Source of the DNA: Sordariomycetes sp. S80-01Y
Taxonomy: Eukaryota; Ascomycota; Sordariomycetes
Direction: 5' to 3'
Assembly: GCA_037042185.1 (NCBI GenBank)
Contig: JAXQJY010000023.1
Coordinates: forward strand, 992,001 to 1,056,000
Length of the DNA: 64,000 nucleotides
The notes beneath the pieces are model-generated. The model saw nothing but the letters and a program-made list of their open reading frames with translations, had not been told where the DNA came from and ran no database searches. The position numbers and the translations under genes were made by a program. Within the stretch, counting starts at the first letter, position 1; each line of letters begins with the position of its first letter. Below, piece after piece: positions 11,729-23,164 of this stretch.

Positions 11729-12952
11729 CGTTGCTGTCTTTCCCAGAGCCTCGTCATTAAAGCTCCCCTTCTAGACCTGACGCTCGCTTCGGTAGATATG
11801 GGGACGCGGTCCGGGTCGATTAAGGACGGAAGCTCAAAGTCGTAAGTTTCCAAGGACCTGCTGCGCGCAATGAACCACCGCAGTGCACCGTGGGCAATCA
11901 AGGCGTCGAAGAGACAGAACAGAGACAAACCCGAGACAGCGATCGGGAAACAGGAGGAGGCGGCCCAAGTGAAAAGAGACGCAGCGAAACTCGGCGTCCC
12001 GCAGATCTTCTCCCTCTCCCTCGCAGGGGCACCCGGTCCGGCCTCGTCTCCAGAATTTCGACGCGGAAAAGAAAAGGTGCGGGTGCGGGCGCGTGCAGCA
12101 GATGCAGGGTCACGATCCCCTGGAACTTGCTCTGTGTGTGGGTGTGGGTGTGTGAAGGGAGCTCGCCAGCGAGAGCAACTGAACTATCCTCTCCGCCAGC
12201 AGCAAGACAGAACGACAATGGATATTACTGACCGCGTTTGAGCGAGGGGACGCAGACAGGTGCCTCAGCGAGGAAAAGGAGATTGACGACAAATTCCCCG
12301 GAGAGCGGACGGGAGACGCTGCTTGGCTGCCAGTGCAGCTCAGGGGAGGTCAGTGCTTCAGCCCCAGTACGGCCTAGCGCGGACAGTGCAGCGCAGTGCC
12401 ATGCATAATTAAGTGGGCTCGGCTTGGCTCAGGCCCTCGTTTCAGGGGTTCGCCAGCGACATCTGTGACGGACCACTCTGTGCACCGCGCTGCTTTCATC
12501 AATGGAAGCCTTAGATGGGCATCTTCAATGTTGATGATGGGATAGATTACACCCACAGACTTCATCCTACGGGCTGCTTGCCTCCAAACCCCCCCAGCCA
12601 AGTCTGCCCATCTCAGCCACCGTTCCTGACTCGCCGTCATCGCAGAGCTCCCACCTTTCGGAAATGAATGTCAGGAGGCGCCCTCTCGCTCGAGGTCACG
12701 AGTCAAAGCGTATCTGTCTTTTGCATTTTGTTCTCATGCTCAACTAGCCCGTACAATCCACCGACAATGCGTAAAAACCTGACAATAGCAAGCAAGCGGC
12801 ACCGTATCATCGCACCACGTCAACTACCTTCAAGAGCAACCGTTGCCCTCGAGACCTCCAATGCGTGCCGACGTGTTCCTGTGAAGAAGATATAATGATT
12901 CGTAAACTTGATGCCCACAGCCAGGCATCCAGCGCATCCTGAAAACGTCCTC
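11729..12952. other. promoter region of ADF-H gene and 3' region of PP2C gene
   Basis: About 1.2 kb upstream of the minus-strand ADF-H gene. It includes a GT-rich microsatellite at about 12131-12156 (TGTGTGTGGGTGTGGGTGTG). Frames such as 11870-12241 plus and 11898-12218 minus lie over each other and carry no domain. No RNA gene was recognised. Confidence 0.45.
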
Positions 12953-14729
12953 CTAGCCTTCCTTCTTGTTCTCTTCACCGCCCGCTTGTTGTGACTCCTG
13001 CTTCTGCACATTGATCTCAGCAGCCTTCCTCTCGTCGTACTCGTTCTCGCTGTCACTGATGGATGCCGGCTCCTCTTCAATGACCGCTCCATCCAGTGTC
13101 GTAGGCGCGAACTCATCCTCTCCAACCGGTATCGGGTCATGTCCGCGTCCACTGTTGCTGGGTGACACGCCCACGGCTGGTGCCGAACCGTCGGCAATCT
13201 TGGCCTTGGTCTCGCCAACCAGCTTGTCGACCTCGCTGACCTTGACCGCCCCTTTCTCCGACTCTACGCCTAGGTCTTTGCTATTTTGGTTCTGGACGAG
13301 GGCCTCCTTTTCGAGGCGGACGACCATGCACGACAGATTGTCTGTGCTGAACCGTTGGAGAGCGTGGTCGACGAGCAGCTTTGAGGCGGTGACTGGATCC
13401 TTGATGTCACGGATGAGATCGACGGCCTCTTGGTCGCTGCAAACATCCCAGATCTGCAAACGTCAGCTTCACGGTTCTGTCAAAATGCTCAAGGAATCTT
13501 ACACCATCACATGCAATGATGACAAACTCATCACTCTCAGGCTGGATAACTGTCTCGGTTGTGTACGGGTGCCCTGTGACGAGGTCCTTCATATAAGCAT
13601 CGCCAAGCGCTCTTGTCACGGCCAAGACACCATTCACTCTGTTGTTGAGGATAAGGCCGCCGGCATGCGCAATGCGCCTGCCTTCATGCTCGTCACTGCC
13701 CTTGTGGTCGTACGATAACCGGAGTGCCTTTCCAGAACGGCACAGGATGATGCGCGCATCTCCGACGTTGGCTGTGTACAAGACGCGCTGACGAGTGGCG
13801 GTGGGCTTTAATCGTGCATGGGCAGCCTCGGGGGCATCTGCCTCCTTTTCCTCCTCGGCTGGTTTCTCGTCTTTCGACGCGGCGGCAGCGGCGGGCGCGA
13901 TGGGCTGCGAACCAGTTGCAGAGCGTTCACTTGGCACGCGGTCTTCCCAGCGCAGCACGGCAATAGCGGCTGTACATCCACTGTTCTTGACCGGCAACTT
14001 CTCGAGTTGAGAGTCGACCGAAGTAAAGGTCTGGTCCAATAGCTCCGGCATGGGCGTATTGGGATTTTTCCTAACAATGTCCTCGAGGAGGATATGCAGC
14101 TTCTTGCCGCACCAGTCAGCCGCGAAAGTTCCCGCGTGGCCGTCAAAGATGGCAAAGTAGCCATTGTCTGACTCGACGATATCCTGCTGCGAGGGGTCCG
14201 ACTCCTCGGGTTTCTCGCTCTTGTTGGACGCATCCATCACAGGAGCCGGCGTCGGCAGGAAGTTGTAGAGAAAGGCATGGGTGTCTTCCATTGTCCGGCG
14301 GCATTTCCGGTTCCTATCTTCCCAGACACCGACACGGAAGGTCGACTTTGGACCAGGCAAGGACTCGCCAGCCGAGTTGTTATGCTGGCCCTGGGGCACA
14401 GCCAGGGCGGGGTCCTGCTTCCCAAGTTTCTGGATCGGGGTCTGCGCGCTGAGCTCGGAGTTGCTACGTCCAACTTGGGAGAAGTTCAGGGTGTTCTTGG
14501 CCGAAGCGAGCAGGCTACTGGCCTTGCCGCTGACACCACTGCTCCGGCGCTTCTTGTCGTTGGCAGCGCCATTGTCCTTGGGCGGGCTACCGTTGCCGGA
14601 TCGCTTCTCACCGCTGGCGACGTCGTTGGGATTGTTCTTGATGGGGGTGGCGCCGGCGGGGTTCTCGTCCGACGGGGGAGAGTCGGGCTTCTTGGGGTCG
14701 GAGTCGTCTTTGGAGCCGGATCCAAACAT
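12953..14729 (-). CDS. ptc1: protein phosphatase 2C (Ptc1-type)
   Basis: Two exons, 14729-13503 and 13453-12953, separated by a 49-nt intron inside the catalytic core, give 575 residues. The first ~125 residues are a disordered Pro/Ser/Asn-rich extension. The PPM/PP2C catalytic domain follows with its metal and phosphate motifs in order: RRTMEDTH (about 144-151), [10 protein letters not shown] (about 191-200), [57 protein letters not shown] (two adjoining motifs) and, across the splice junction, IIACDG-IWDV, then [14 protein letters not shown] charged ~110-residue tail ends in Lys-Glu-Gly. Known role: Mn/Mg-dependent Ser/Thr phosphatase that dampens MAPK pathways such as HOG. An Ala/Glu-rich insert (about residues 285-315) separates two core strands. 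The reading frame stays open upstream of the ATG but has no further Met before a stop. Confidence 0.92.
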
Positions 14730-15776
14730 CCTATTCAGCAGACCTCCTCCTTGGGAGGAGAGACTGCGACGCTTGCTGCCTGCCAGCTTGTGGATGAAGG
14801 GGAGGCTGCGAGGTGGTGGTTTGGGCCGACAGAGTGGTTGGACTGTCGCGGGAGGAACTGCTGTTGTCCGGTGGGCGGGGTTGTCGTCGGCGGTCTGGCG
14901 CGTCCACGTAGGGCAGACTAGAGGTGTCGTGAAGGGTCGTGGAGTCGTAGGCCAGGTAGTCGCTGGGATACAGCTGCTGATGAAGCGTCAGGGTTGTTTG
15001 GAGGAGGTGGAATGGTACTCGAGGGAAGTGGTGTGGGGTAATTACAAGACCCGGCAGTGGCAGCAACTGAGGTAGTACAATTACCCTGGGGCTCCTGCAA
15101 TTCGAGTAGAGGCTAGAAAAGAGTTGTCTTAAGAGGACGAGAGCCGTAAGGACACGGACGGATTGCAGGAGACTAGGGTGCGATTTGGTGCAGAGGCACG
15201 GCCAAATCTGGGAGGTGACGCCACGCGATGGTCCCTTCGATGCAAACAATCGTGTCGATGCTCAGCTGCCCGTGGTGCCACTGGCAGTCCAGCCGGTGCT
15301 CTCCAGTGACGTAGCTGAGGCTCCAGTTGATCCAAGCCACAGCAAGCCAACTCGCGCGTGAACTGAAAAGGTGGAGATCAAGTCAACTTACAGTCGTGGG
15401 CTGTTACGATGCAGCGAGTGTTTCTTGGGTTTTGCAGTCTTTTGTCTTCAACGGCGTTGCAATGGTGGGTTGAGGAGACCCTGAGAGCACGAGATGCGCC
15501 GCTTCGAGGGGCGGCGGGCGTCACGGTTGGTGGCAGGTGGGCTGTGCTTCTTCTAGCGCCCACGATGATGCAGTCCGTGACCGCCTCCCCTGATTATGTC
15601 ATCGTCAATCCCCACTCTGTACCTTACACCTACGTCGTACTGAGGTAGCGTCAGGCTAAGGTCACGCACTGCATAGCAAATAAGGTACCTTTCCTACAAT
15701 AATGACAGAGGTTTGATAGCTTCAAGCTGCTCGCGCCAAACACTTATAGCCGGCAGACATGTTTGCCTACCTACAA
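14730..15776. other. promoter/leader of PP2C gene and spacer
   Basis: About 1.05 kb. The part next to the PP2C start has a long open frame on the minus strand (14731-15249) whose translation is Pro/Ser/Gln-rich, lacks an ATG start and looks like leader sequence. Nothing else could be supported between here and the end of the next gene. Confidence 0.4.
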
Positions 15777-16904
15777 CTACAACTTTGCCTTGACAATCCT
15801 CCTGCCCAGCTCATCAAACTCAATCTTCTCTCCCGAGATCATCGCCTCCTGCAGCGCACACCCAATCTTAACCGCATCCACAGCACCTTGGAGCCTCACC
15901 GGCACCGCTGTATCCTCGAGACAGCACTTGGTGAACTCGTTCGCTTCCAGGATGAAGGCCTCGCGGAAGCGGTCGTAGTAGGTGGCGGGCACTTCGCGAC
16001 GGATACCCGTTGACTCGTGCACGTTGACGAGATTGAGCTGCGGCTGCATGTTGATCCCCACCTTGCCTTCTGTGCCGAAGATTTCGGTCGTGTCCTCCTG
16101 GCCGGCCGCCATCATGCGGGAGCAGTAGAGCGTTGCAACCTTGCCGCCGTAGAATTCGATGATGCCGACGGCGTTGTCCCGATCGTTGTGCTTCCTCAGC
16201 TCAGGCGAAACTGCCGTGATGCCAGAAGCAGCTACGCTCTTAACCACACTGTCCTCTCCCATGAACCACAGAGCGAGATCGATGTCGTGGATCGAACAGT
16301 CCACAAAGATACCGCCACTAAACTCAGCATACGCAACAAAGAAACCGCTGGGGTCCAACTTGTCACACGTCTGGCTCCTGAAAACGCTCGGCCTGCCGAT
16401 GTCGCCATTGGTTACACGGCGGTGAGCATCGCGGTAAGAAGCGTCGAAGCGCCGAGAGAAGCCACACATGACCTTCTGCGAGGGGTTCTTCCTCAAGCTC
16501 TTCTTGTAAGCATCGACCACGGACTGTGAAACCTCAACACTTGTGCTCAGGGGCTTCTCGCACAGGCAATGCAGTCCCTTCTCAATGGCCTTGATGGCCT
16601 GTTCGGCATGGACTGTGGTTGCGCTGGAGACGACAACTGCTTGAAGAGTGGACTCCTTCTCCAGCATTTCGTCGTAGTCGAGGTAGGTCCTCACATTACC
16701 AAACTCGGCTCTGGCGGCATCAAGCTCAGCTTGAACAGGCGAGCTGACAGCAATCAACTCAGCCTTGGGCGTCAGGTTGGCAAAGTGACGAGCGTGACGG
16801 ATGCCTGGCAGTTATTAGGTCTATTGCACTCAGATATCGGTGAGCACGGAGAACGTACCCATGCGGCCGAGGCCAGCAACAGCGACTTGCAACTTCTTAG
16901 ACAT
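15777..16904 (-). CDS. Gfo/Idh/MocA-family NAD(P)-dependent oxidoreductase (inositol 2-dehydrogenase-like)
   Basis: Two exons, 16904-16859 and 16804-15777, give 357 residues. The short first exon supplies the Rossmann signature: VAVAGLGRMG joined to IRHARHFANL, a GxGxxG nucleotide-binding loop at about residues 11-16. Further family marks are LCEKPLST (the Glu-Lys-Pro cofactor and catalytic motif), MCGFSRRFDASY, and FVDCSIHDIDLALWFMG, the Asp-x3-His-Asp segment expected near the active site. GKVGINMQPQLN lies in the C-terminal alpha/beta sheet domain. Known reactions in the family: NAD-dependent oxidation of myo-inositol or related sugars and polyols. The sequence does not fix the substrate. 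No signal peptide, so presumably cytosolic. If the 54-nt intron is missed, the Rossmann Gly loop is lost. Confidence 0.9.
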
Positions 16905-17532
16905 CTTGGACGAAGTTTTTTGCGAGGGAGTGAATTTGAGCGAAGACGCAAAGTCAATTGAGTAATGGAAGGGGGCGAAGGGTCAACACTGTCTCTTTAA
17001 ACATCTAACCACCGGCCGCGAGTCGGTGTGGACACGCCGTGCGCCGTCTCATTCCGAAATCGGAATAGTGACGATCCGTTCCCTCCCTGCCGGATCGCCG
17101 AAACCTGCCCAGTCTAGTAGAAGCCTGAGTCTGGAGGCGTGGGGAAGGTCCACCCGCGCATCGAGCATCAGTTCGAAAACATGGGAAGGAGTAAAGTTCA
17201 GTCAGTGCTCTCGCGTCGCCGTGGGGTCAACCGAAAATTTCTATTTTGGTGGCGCTGTGATGCAGAAGGCATCCGAGCGAGGGGAAAGCTTGCGGGTTGG
17301 GAGCCTGCCCTTGGTTGACATTGACATTCTTTCGACAATCCTATGGGATTGAAAAATTGACCAGCATGGGATGAGATCGGATATGTACGGCGTGAAGTAT
17401 GTACAGTCATTGACGTCGCTAGACTAAGGTAGGAGACACCTCTGCTCCGAAGACACTGCATGTAGAAATCATCCTGAACGCCCGGTGACAAGGATAAAAG
17501 AGAACAGCCACCTCGCTTGCTAATGGCGGTAT
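16905..17532. other. intergenic spacer
   Basis: About 630 bases between the start of the oxidoreductase and the stop of vps2, both on the minus strand. It should hold the oxidoreductase promoter. No reading frame, repeat or RNA could be supported. Confidence 0.4.
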
Positions 17533-18324
17533 CTAGGGCTTGCGAAGACTATCCAAGCGAGCCTGCAAATCGTCGTCGACCGAATCACCACCGCTTGGGC
17601 CACCACCGCCGCCCCCTCCAACGGCTTCAGCGACTCTGCTCTCCGGTTGCGCCTCGGCGCCCAACGCCGTCGGTGTCTCGCCAAGCTAAACAAGGTCAGT
17701 CTCAAATTTGCATCAAGGATAAGCAAACGTACCGCTTGGTTAAAGTCAACGCCGATCTCCTCCAGCACCTGCTCAACCACCTCATCGCCCTCCTCCTCGA
17801 CACCCACATCCATCGCATCGTCCACGGCGTCATCCATCATCTCCTGCCTCTGCTCCATGATATCGTTCTCCCTCTCAAATTCCATCGCTATTCTTTGCAG
17901 CTGCGGCAGGTTCATGCTCTTGTTCATGCTTCCCAGCGCCATTGTCGCGCCTTTCATCGCCTGCATCATCTGCTCGTTCGTCCTGTAAGTCTGCAAGCGC
18001 AGGGAAATCTTCTGGAGCTGGCTTCGCATCCCGTAGAACTTCTCAACGTAGCGCCGTGTTCGGACGAGGTCTTTGGCTTGGATCTTGCAGGCGCCCATCT
18101 GGCCGTTCTTGGCGGACGTCTTGATCTGTTGGATAAGGGTCTTTTCTTGCTTTTCGAGCTTGACACGGGTTTGGTCGAGTTCGCGAATGGCCTTGTCGAG
18201 CATGCGCTGGTTCTTGCGCAGACGCTCGGCGGGCGTCATGCGCTTTCCGAAGGCCCATTCTAAGAGCTGAGGGGTGAGCGGTCGTCCATGGAGGCGGGCG
18301 GCTGAGTGGATGACTTACATTCAT
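17533..18324 (-). CDS. vps2: ESCRT-III subunit Vps2/Did4 (CHMP2)
   Basis: Three exons on the minus strand: 18324-18319 (six bases, Met-Asn), 18266-17733 and 17685-17533, encoding 230 residues, close to yeast Vps2 (232). The start MNLLEWAFGKRMTPAERLRK is the family N terminus. It is followed by a highly basic helical hairpin (KTSAKNGQMGACKIQAKDLV, RTRRYVEKFYGM) and an acidic C-terminal half (MDDAVDDAMDVGVEEEGDEV). The final exon ends DDDLQARLDSLRKP, a MIT-interacting motif of the type bound by Vps4. Known role: with Vps24 it caps Snf7 filaments and recruits Vps4 at endosomes for multivesicular body sorting. The gene is divergent from the mitofusin gene, sharing a 746-base promoter region. Confidence 0.93.
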
Positions 18325-19070
18325 GTTGCCAATCGTCCGCGCAGGCTGATTACCAGTGATAGAAGGTTAAGTAGAGGCGACGGCAGCCTTTTGAGGCAGA
18401 CGGTGGTATCGTCGGATAGGCGAGGACGAGAGAATTACGGTGCCTGGCAGGCTGCACAAGATGGGAATCCTGTCGCACTACGTAATTGCCAGGCTTCACC
18501 CTTGGCATCGCGCTTCACATGATAAGATAACCGCTTATCCGAGATTTAGCCAGCAATATCGTACGTCGCCCGCTCAACGTTCGACATTCCTTTCAAATGG
18601 AAAGCATTCCTTGGGAATCTCATGGGAAATCAGCGGTCGTTACAAATCCTTCAGACTTTTCTGTCCTGGCCTTTGGAAACACATGGGCTAACTCACTGTT
18701 TGAGGTCGTGCAGCACCTAGAGTCATCAAAGTCATAGTAGAGGACCGAAGACTACCCCGACACATTCATCAGTTGAGTCTGCAAGGTCGTACTTGGACCC
18801 TCGGATTGTTCGCCCCAGTTCCTCAGGCACGTTCCATGTGAGCGTTCTGTTGAAAGTTGTGAGATTCTAAACTTGTTTCCCAAATCACGTGGCCAAATCG
18901 GGATCGAAGGCCAGGAGCTCCGACCAATCCCGCGCCTTCCCTCGCGCGGTCGCAATGGAGCCGTCAATTTGCCTCTCACCTTGGAAATCATGCCACAGTG
19001 ATGACGAACTCTATCATTTCCTCCTAAAGCATCACAACAACATGCCGCTTCCACGACGACACCCTTCGAT
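18325..19070. promoter_or_regulatory. bidirectional promoter region vps2/fzo1
   Basis: The 746-base interval separates two divergent start codons, so it must carry both promoters. It contains an inverted pair of GATAAG elements (GATAAG at 18521-18526 and CTTATC at 18534-18539) and a CCAAT at about 18923-18927. No coding frame is supported. The motif matches are read from sequence; whether they are used is unknown. Confidence 0.5.
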
Positions 19071-21858
19071 ATGAGTGAGGATTACTTCTCCGATAAAGGC
19101 AAGGCCCCGATGCGGTCGGAGCCTGCAGATGACTACGACAACGACCAGCCAGATTTGAAATCACAATCAACGTCGAACTCGAACTCGAACGCGAACCAGA
19201 ACCCCACGAAGGAGTCAGTCAACGGAAAAGGGAATGGCGATTTGAAGTATATGACGGTCGGCAACGGCAACGTGACCTCTGAACATGCTGCGCATCTCCA
19301 GGACATGCTCGACTTCGACTCGGGATATGGCGGTAGCATCGCGGGCGAGGATCACCCGGCCATGACGGCAGCGACAAGGGGTGAACATGCGCATCCTCAA
19401 GCTGCCGCAGTGCATCAGATGTGGTATAATAGGCATCGCTCAACGCTCAGCCGATCGATAGAGCAGGTGTTGAAGCTTCTTCATGGTCTACAAGACATGA
19501 ACACATCATGGCCGGCGCACTACCCCTCTGTTCAGCGACCCGAAACGCCGTCTTCCGAGAGACCGTCTTCACGCCCGGGAATGCAGCATGCGTACTCAAC
19601 TATGCAAAATGTCGACAAGAGTGAAACTGAGCAATCACCCCCAATGCTGCGTCGATCAGCGACCTCGATAGAAGATGGTGCCGCAGAGTCGAGCCGAAAT
19701 GCTGAGTCTCAGCCGAAGCCGGAGCCACGACTAGTGTCACCACAGATTGCGCAGGAGTTTTCGATCTTGAAGTTGGATCTGAAGTTGGGTGCGCTGCATC
19801 AGGCGGAGCTCGTGCACTCGTTGGAGAAAGGCTCCATTGCCTCCCTGCTCGATGGCAAGATCAGAACCAGCATCAAGCATCTCTTGTCGCTGCGGGAACG
19901 AATCTCAGACACGTCCAGCAAGGTCCTCATCACCGGCGACCTGAATGCTGGAAAGTCAACATTCTGCAACGCCCTTCTTCGACGCAAAGTATTACCGGAG
20001 GATCAGCAGCCATGCACGGCGATATTCTGTGAGGTCTTGGATGCGAGGGAGAACTCTGGTCTGGAAGAGGTTCACGCCGTACACAAGGAGACAACATACA
20101 GCCGAAACGACGAGTCGACCTACGATGTGTTCCAGCTATCTGAGCTGGAGAGGATTGTGGCGGACAACGAGACGTATACACAGTGCAAGGTATACGTTAA
20201 GGACACTCGGACCATCGACGAGTCGCTGCTGAACAACGGCGTGGTGGACATTGCGCTGATCGATGCACCCGGTTTGAACTCGGACACGACTAAGACGACG
20301 GCCATCTTTGCGCGACAAGAAGAGATCGACGTTGTGGTCTTTGTCGTATCGGCCGCCAACCACTTCACCCAGTCGGCCAAGGAGTTCATCTGGGCCGCCG
20401 CAGCAGAAAAGGCGTACCTCTTCATCGTTGTCAACGGGTACGACACCATCCGCGCCAAGGACAGGTGCAAAAAGATGGTGTTGGACCAAGTTTCCGGTCT
20501 CAGTCCGCACACACACAAAGAATCATCAGAACTTGTGCATTTCGTTTCGAGTAACGCCGTGCCGCTTGGACCGTCGAAGCCGGGTGAGTCGAGCTCAAGC
20601 GGCGGCGGTGGTGGCGATGATCCTGGTGATGACGGAGGTAAGGGCAAGGACAAGGATGAGGCCGACAAGGTCCGGGACTTCCAGGCTCTCGAGCAGTCAT
20701 TACGGCGGTTCGTCCTGGAGAAGCGTGCGCGGTCCAAGCTGGCGCCAGCTAGGACGTATTTGATGAACATCCTAAGCGATGTCAACACACTTGCGACGGT
20801 CAACCAGGAGGTCGCACGATCCGAGCTCGAACGCGTAACTCGCGAGCTAAAGGAGCTTGAACCCCAGCTCGAGTCGAGCAAGAAGGCTCGATCCGAAGTC
20901 AGCCTGCAAATCGACCGTAACATCGAAGATACATGTCAAGAAGTGTACGACAACACACGTTCGGAGCTCAATGCTGCCATTGATTACGCCGGCAGTCAGA
21001 AATACGACCTTCCATATCCAGGTCTCTTCAACGCGTTCGACTATGCAGAGGATCTCAAATCTGCTATGCTGGCTCACATCACAGATTCAGTATCTAAGTG
21101 CGAGGAGTTTGCTCGAAGCAAATCCGTGCAGGGTGTCAACGCCACTAAGCAACTCGGTATTCTTCACGTGGGCAACGAGTTCAATAATCTGACTTTCCGG
21201 CCGGAAGTCATGTTCCAGAGGAAGAAGGATATGCTCTCACGACAGGTGGACATTCCTACTGAGCTGTGGGACTTCATCGACTGGTCTACCCTCTTGAAGC
21301 AACAGGAGAAGTACGCTGGCACCGGCATGGCATTGACAGTAGCGGGCGCTGTAGTACCAAGGATGGTTGGCATGAGCTCGTGGGTGGACCAGGCCCTGAT
21401 GGCCACCCGCCTTGTTGGCAACGACAACCTGCGGCACCTCATTCTGCCCGGTCTTGTCGTAGCAGGTACGTTCCCTCTCTCCCAATTCACACAACCTTTT
21501 GCTAACTCTCCCAGTGTTCGCCGCTTCAGCTTACATCGTCCAACAAATCCCCAACTCACTTCCACCCAGACTTGCTGCAAAAATCTCAAGCCAGCTTCAC
21601 GAGCTCGACTACGTCCACTCCAACTCCTCGCGTATCGCCACCGCCGTACGTCGTGTCTTGCGCGTGCCCGCGGACAATCTGCGGGTCGGTCTCGAGAAGT
21701 CCGTCAATGATCTGGCGAAGCAGCGGGAGGAGACGACCAAAATCCGCGGCGAGAGCGAGCGTGCGGCGAGGTACTTTGGCGGGCTTGTGCGGGAGAGTGA
21801 CGATGAGAGGGCAAGGGTCCGGGAGGTCGACTTAGACGCCCCTGTGCCGGGCATGTGA
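19071..21858 (+). CDS. fzo1: mitofusin Fzo1 (outer-membrane dynamin-related GTPase)
   Basis: Two exons, 19071-21465 and 21515-21858 (49-nt intron), give 912 residues. After a ~230-residue disordered N terminus comes the GTPase domain: P-loop GDLNAGKSTFCNALL (about 289-303), a switch Thr in QQPCTAIFCEV, DAPG (about 398-401) followed by LNSDTTKT, and FIVVNGYDTI at the guanine-specificity position. A Gly/Asp/Lys-rich loop (SSSGGGGGDDPGDDGGKGK) interrupts the region after the GTPase. Coiled-coil heptads (ARSELERVTRELKELEPQLE) precede a hydrophobic hairpin split by the intron: MALTVAGAVVPRMVG and LILPGLVVAVFAASAYIVQQ. A final coiled coil (SVNDLAKQREETTKIRGESE) matches HR2. Known role: GTP-dependent tethering and fusion of mitochondrial outer membranes. 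Domain order and size fit yeast Fzo1 (855). Confidence 0.94.
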
Positions 21859-22030
21859 TGAACTAATGTGACGGCGTTGGGTGTGTGTTTGAAGGCTCCG
21901 CTGGTGTTCTACTATTATATAGCTTTTTTTTTTCCCGCTCTCCCCTCGATGGCTATGCGCAGTAAGGAGATTACCCTGTTTCAGATACCATAACAACCTA
22001 CTTCTTCTTGCATCAACCTTTAACTTCATT

Positions 22031-23164
22031 TCACGTCTTCGATCTCTTCCTGCTCGGGGCGAGGTCCGAGCCATCTTCTCCCTCCACGCTCGGCGTCAAC
22101 AACATGGCTCGCAGCCTCTCCTTCTCCGCGTCCCCTCCAAATATCGCGTCAATTCCGTCCCAGGCTAGCTTCCTCACCTCTGCCTCACTGAGCCCGAAAT
22201 GCTCGGCTGCATGGCTGTACTCCTCGGACAACGGACTCCCAAAGACACCGACGTCGTCCGTGCCGAGTGATACCCTGACCTTGGGCTCCCTCGACCACAT
22301 TCCGAAGTGGTGTCCGGTGAAGCCTCGGTCCTCCTCGTTTCTGCACATGCCCGCTAGGACGTTGCAGCTCAGGCACAGCTCTAGACACAAGCCCCTTTCT
22401 CGGATGACCCTCCTGCTCTCCTCACTCTCCCATATGCAGTGTCCCAGGCGCTCTGGTTGCCAGCCCAGGAGTATCTGCTGCTCCCTTTCTGAAGCCGAGA
22501 CGGGAGCCTCTGCAAAGTGAACCGTGATATGCAGCCCCTTTTCCCTCGCTTCCCTGAAGGCGGACGTGAAGATGTCAATCTCCCCGTCAGGTCTCGTCGC
22601 CGGATTCCCGCAGAGGTCAACACCCACCACGCCTCTGTCTTTGTACTTAACTGCCATGCTGACGACCTCCTCCGCCTCCTCCACGCTCATCTTGCGATCC
22701 ACGCAGAGGATCAGCCTGGTTCGCATCCGGCCCTCCCCGCGCTCGAACTCCTCCACGGCGCTCAGAACCTCCAGCACGTAAGCCTCGGCTGACAGCAGTG
22801 GCGTGGCACGCGGCGTGGTGCGCAGCTCCAGGTAGACGACGCCGTCCGCGGCGAAGGAGGACAGGACGGAGAGGGTGGTGTAGCGGACGGAGGGGCCGTC
22901 GGGGAGGAGGCCGTAGATGTAGGACGTGAAGAGTGGGAAGAAGGTCTGCAGGTTGTAGTCTTTCTTGTCCTCGGGCATGACGACCAGGGGGTCTTCTAGC
23001 TGCGTCAAGTGGAGGGCGTGCTTCTGCTGCCAGATGGTGTGTAGGGCCTGCCGGGAGATGCTGCCGGTAAGATGAGCATGGAGCTGCGAATCGTTAGTAC
23101 TGGACGAGTTTGATTTTGGCAGTGTGGTTCCCACCTCTATCTTCGGCAGGGCTTTAAAATCCAT
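22031..23164 (-). CDS. adenosine deaminase-like protein (ADAL/N6-methyl-AMP deaminase type)
   Basis: Two exons, 23164-23135 and 23083-22031, give 360 residues. The start MDFKALPKIELHAHLTGSIS is the family N terminus, with the zinc-binding His-x-His at residues 12 and 14. Further metal and catalytic motifs are VDLCGNP, HITVHFAEAP (third His and nearby Glu), ERLGHCIWES and VSLGTDDVGVFGSPLSEEY (the paired Asp). These are the expected pattern of the metal-dependent adenosine/AMP deaminase superfamily. The short ELHAHLTGS form resembles ADAL, which in plants and animals removes the N6-methylamine of N6-methyl-AMP; assignment to that substrate is inference. The 51-nt intron has a perfect TACTAAC branch site but is in frame and stop-free. 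Its 3' end faces that of fzo1 across 172 bases. Confidence 0.9.
   Translation of the reverse strand: MDFKALPKIEVGTTLPKSNSSSTNDSQLHAHLTGSISRQALHTIWQQKHALHLTQLEDPLVVMPEDKKDYNLQTFFPLFTSYIYGLLPDGPSVRYTTLSVLSSFAADGVVYLELRTTPRATPLLSAEAYVLEVLSAVEEFERGEGRMRTRLILCVDRKMSVEEAEEVVSMAVKYKDRGVVGVDLCGNPATRPDGEIDIFTSAFREAREKGLHITVHFAEAPVSASEREQQILLGWQPERLGHCIWESEESRRVIRERGLCLELCLSCNVLAGMCRNEEDRGFTGHHFGMWSREPKVRVSLGTDDVGVFGSPLSEEYSHAAEHFGLSEAEVRKLAWDGIDAIFGGDAEKERLRAMLLTPSVEGEDGSDLAPSRKRSKT

Noticed and set aside
14731-15249. Open minus-strand frame upstream of the PP2C start, considered as an extra N-terminal exon
   Set aside because: It is in a different phase from the PP2C frame, has no ATG start and no homology; treated as leader.
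17517-18263. Plus-strand 248-residue His/Leu-rich frame
   Set aside because: Exact antisense shadow of the vps2 coding exons, which carry clear family motifs on the minus strand.
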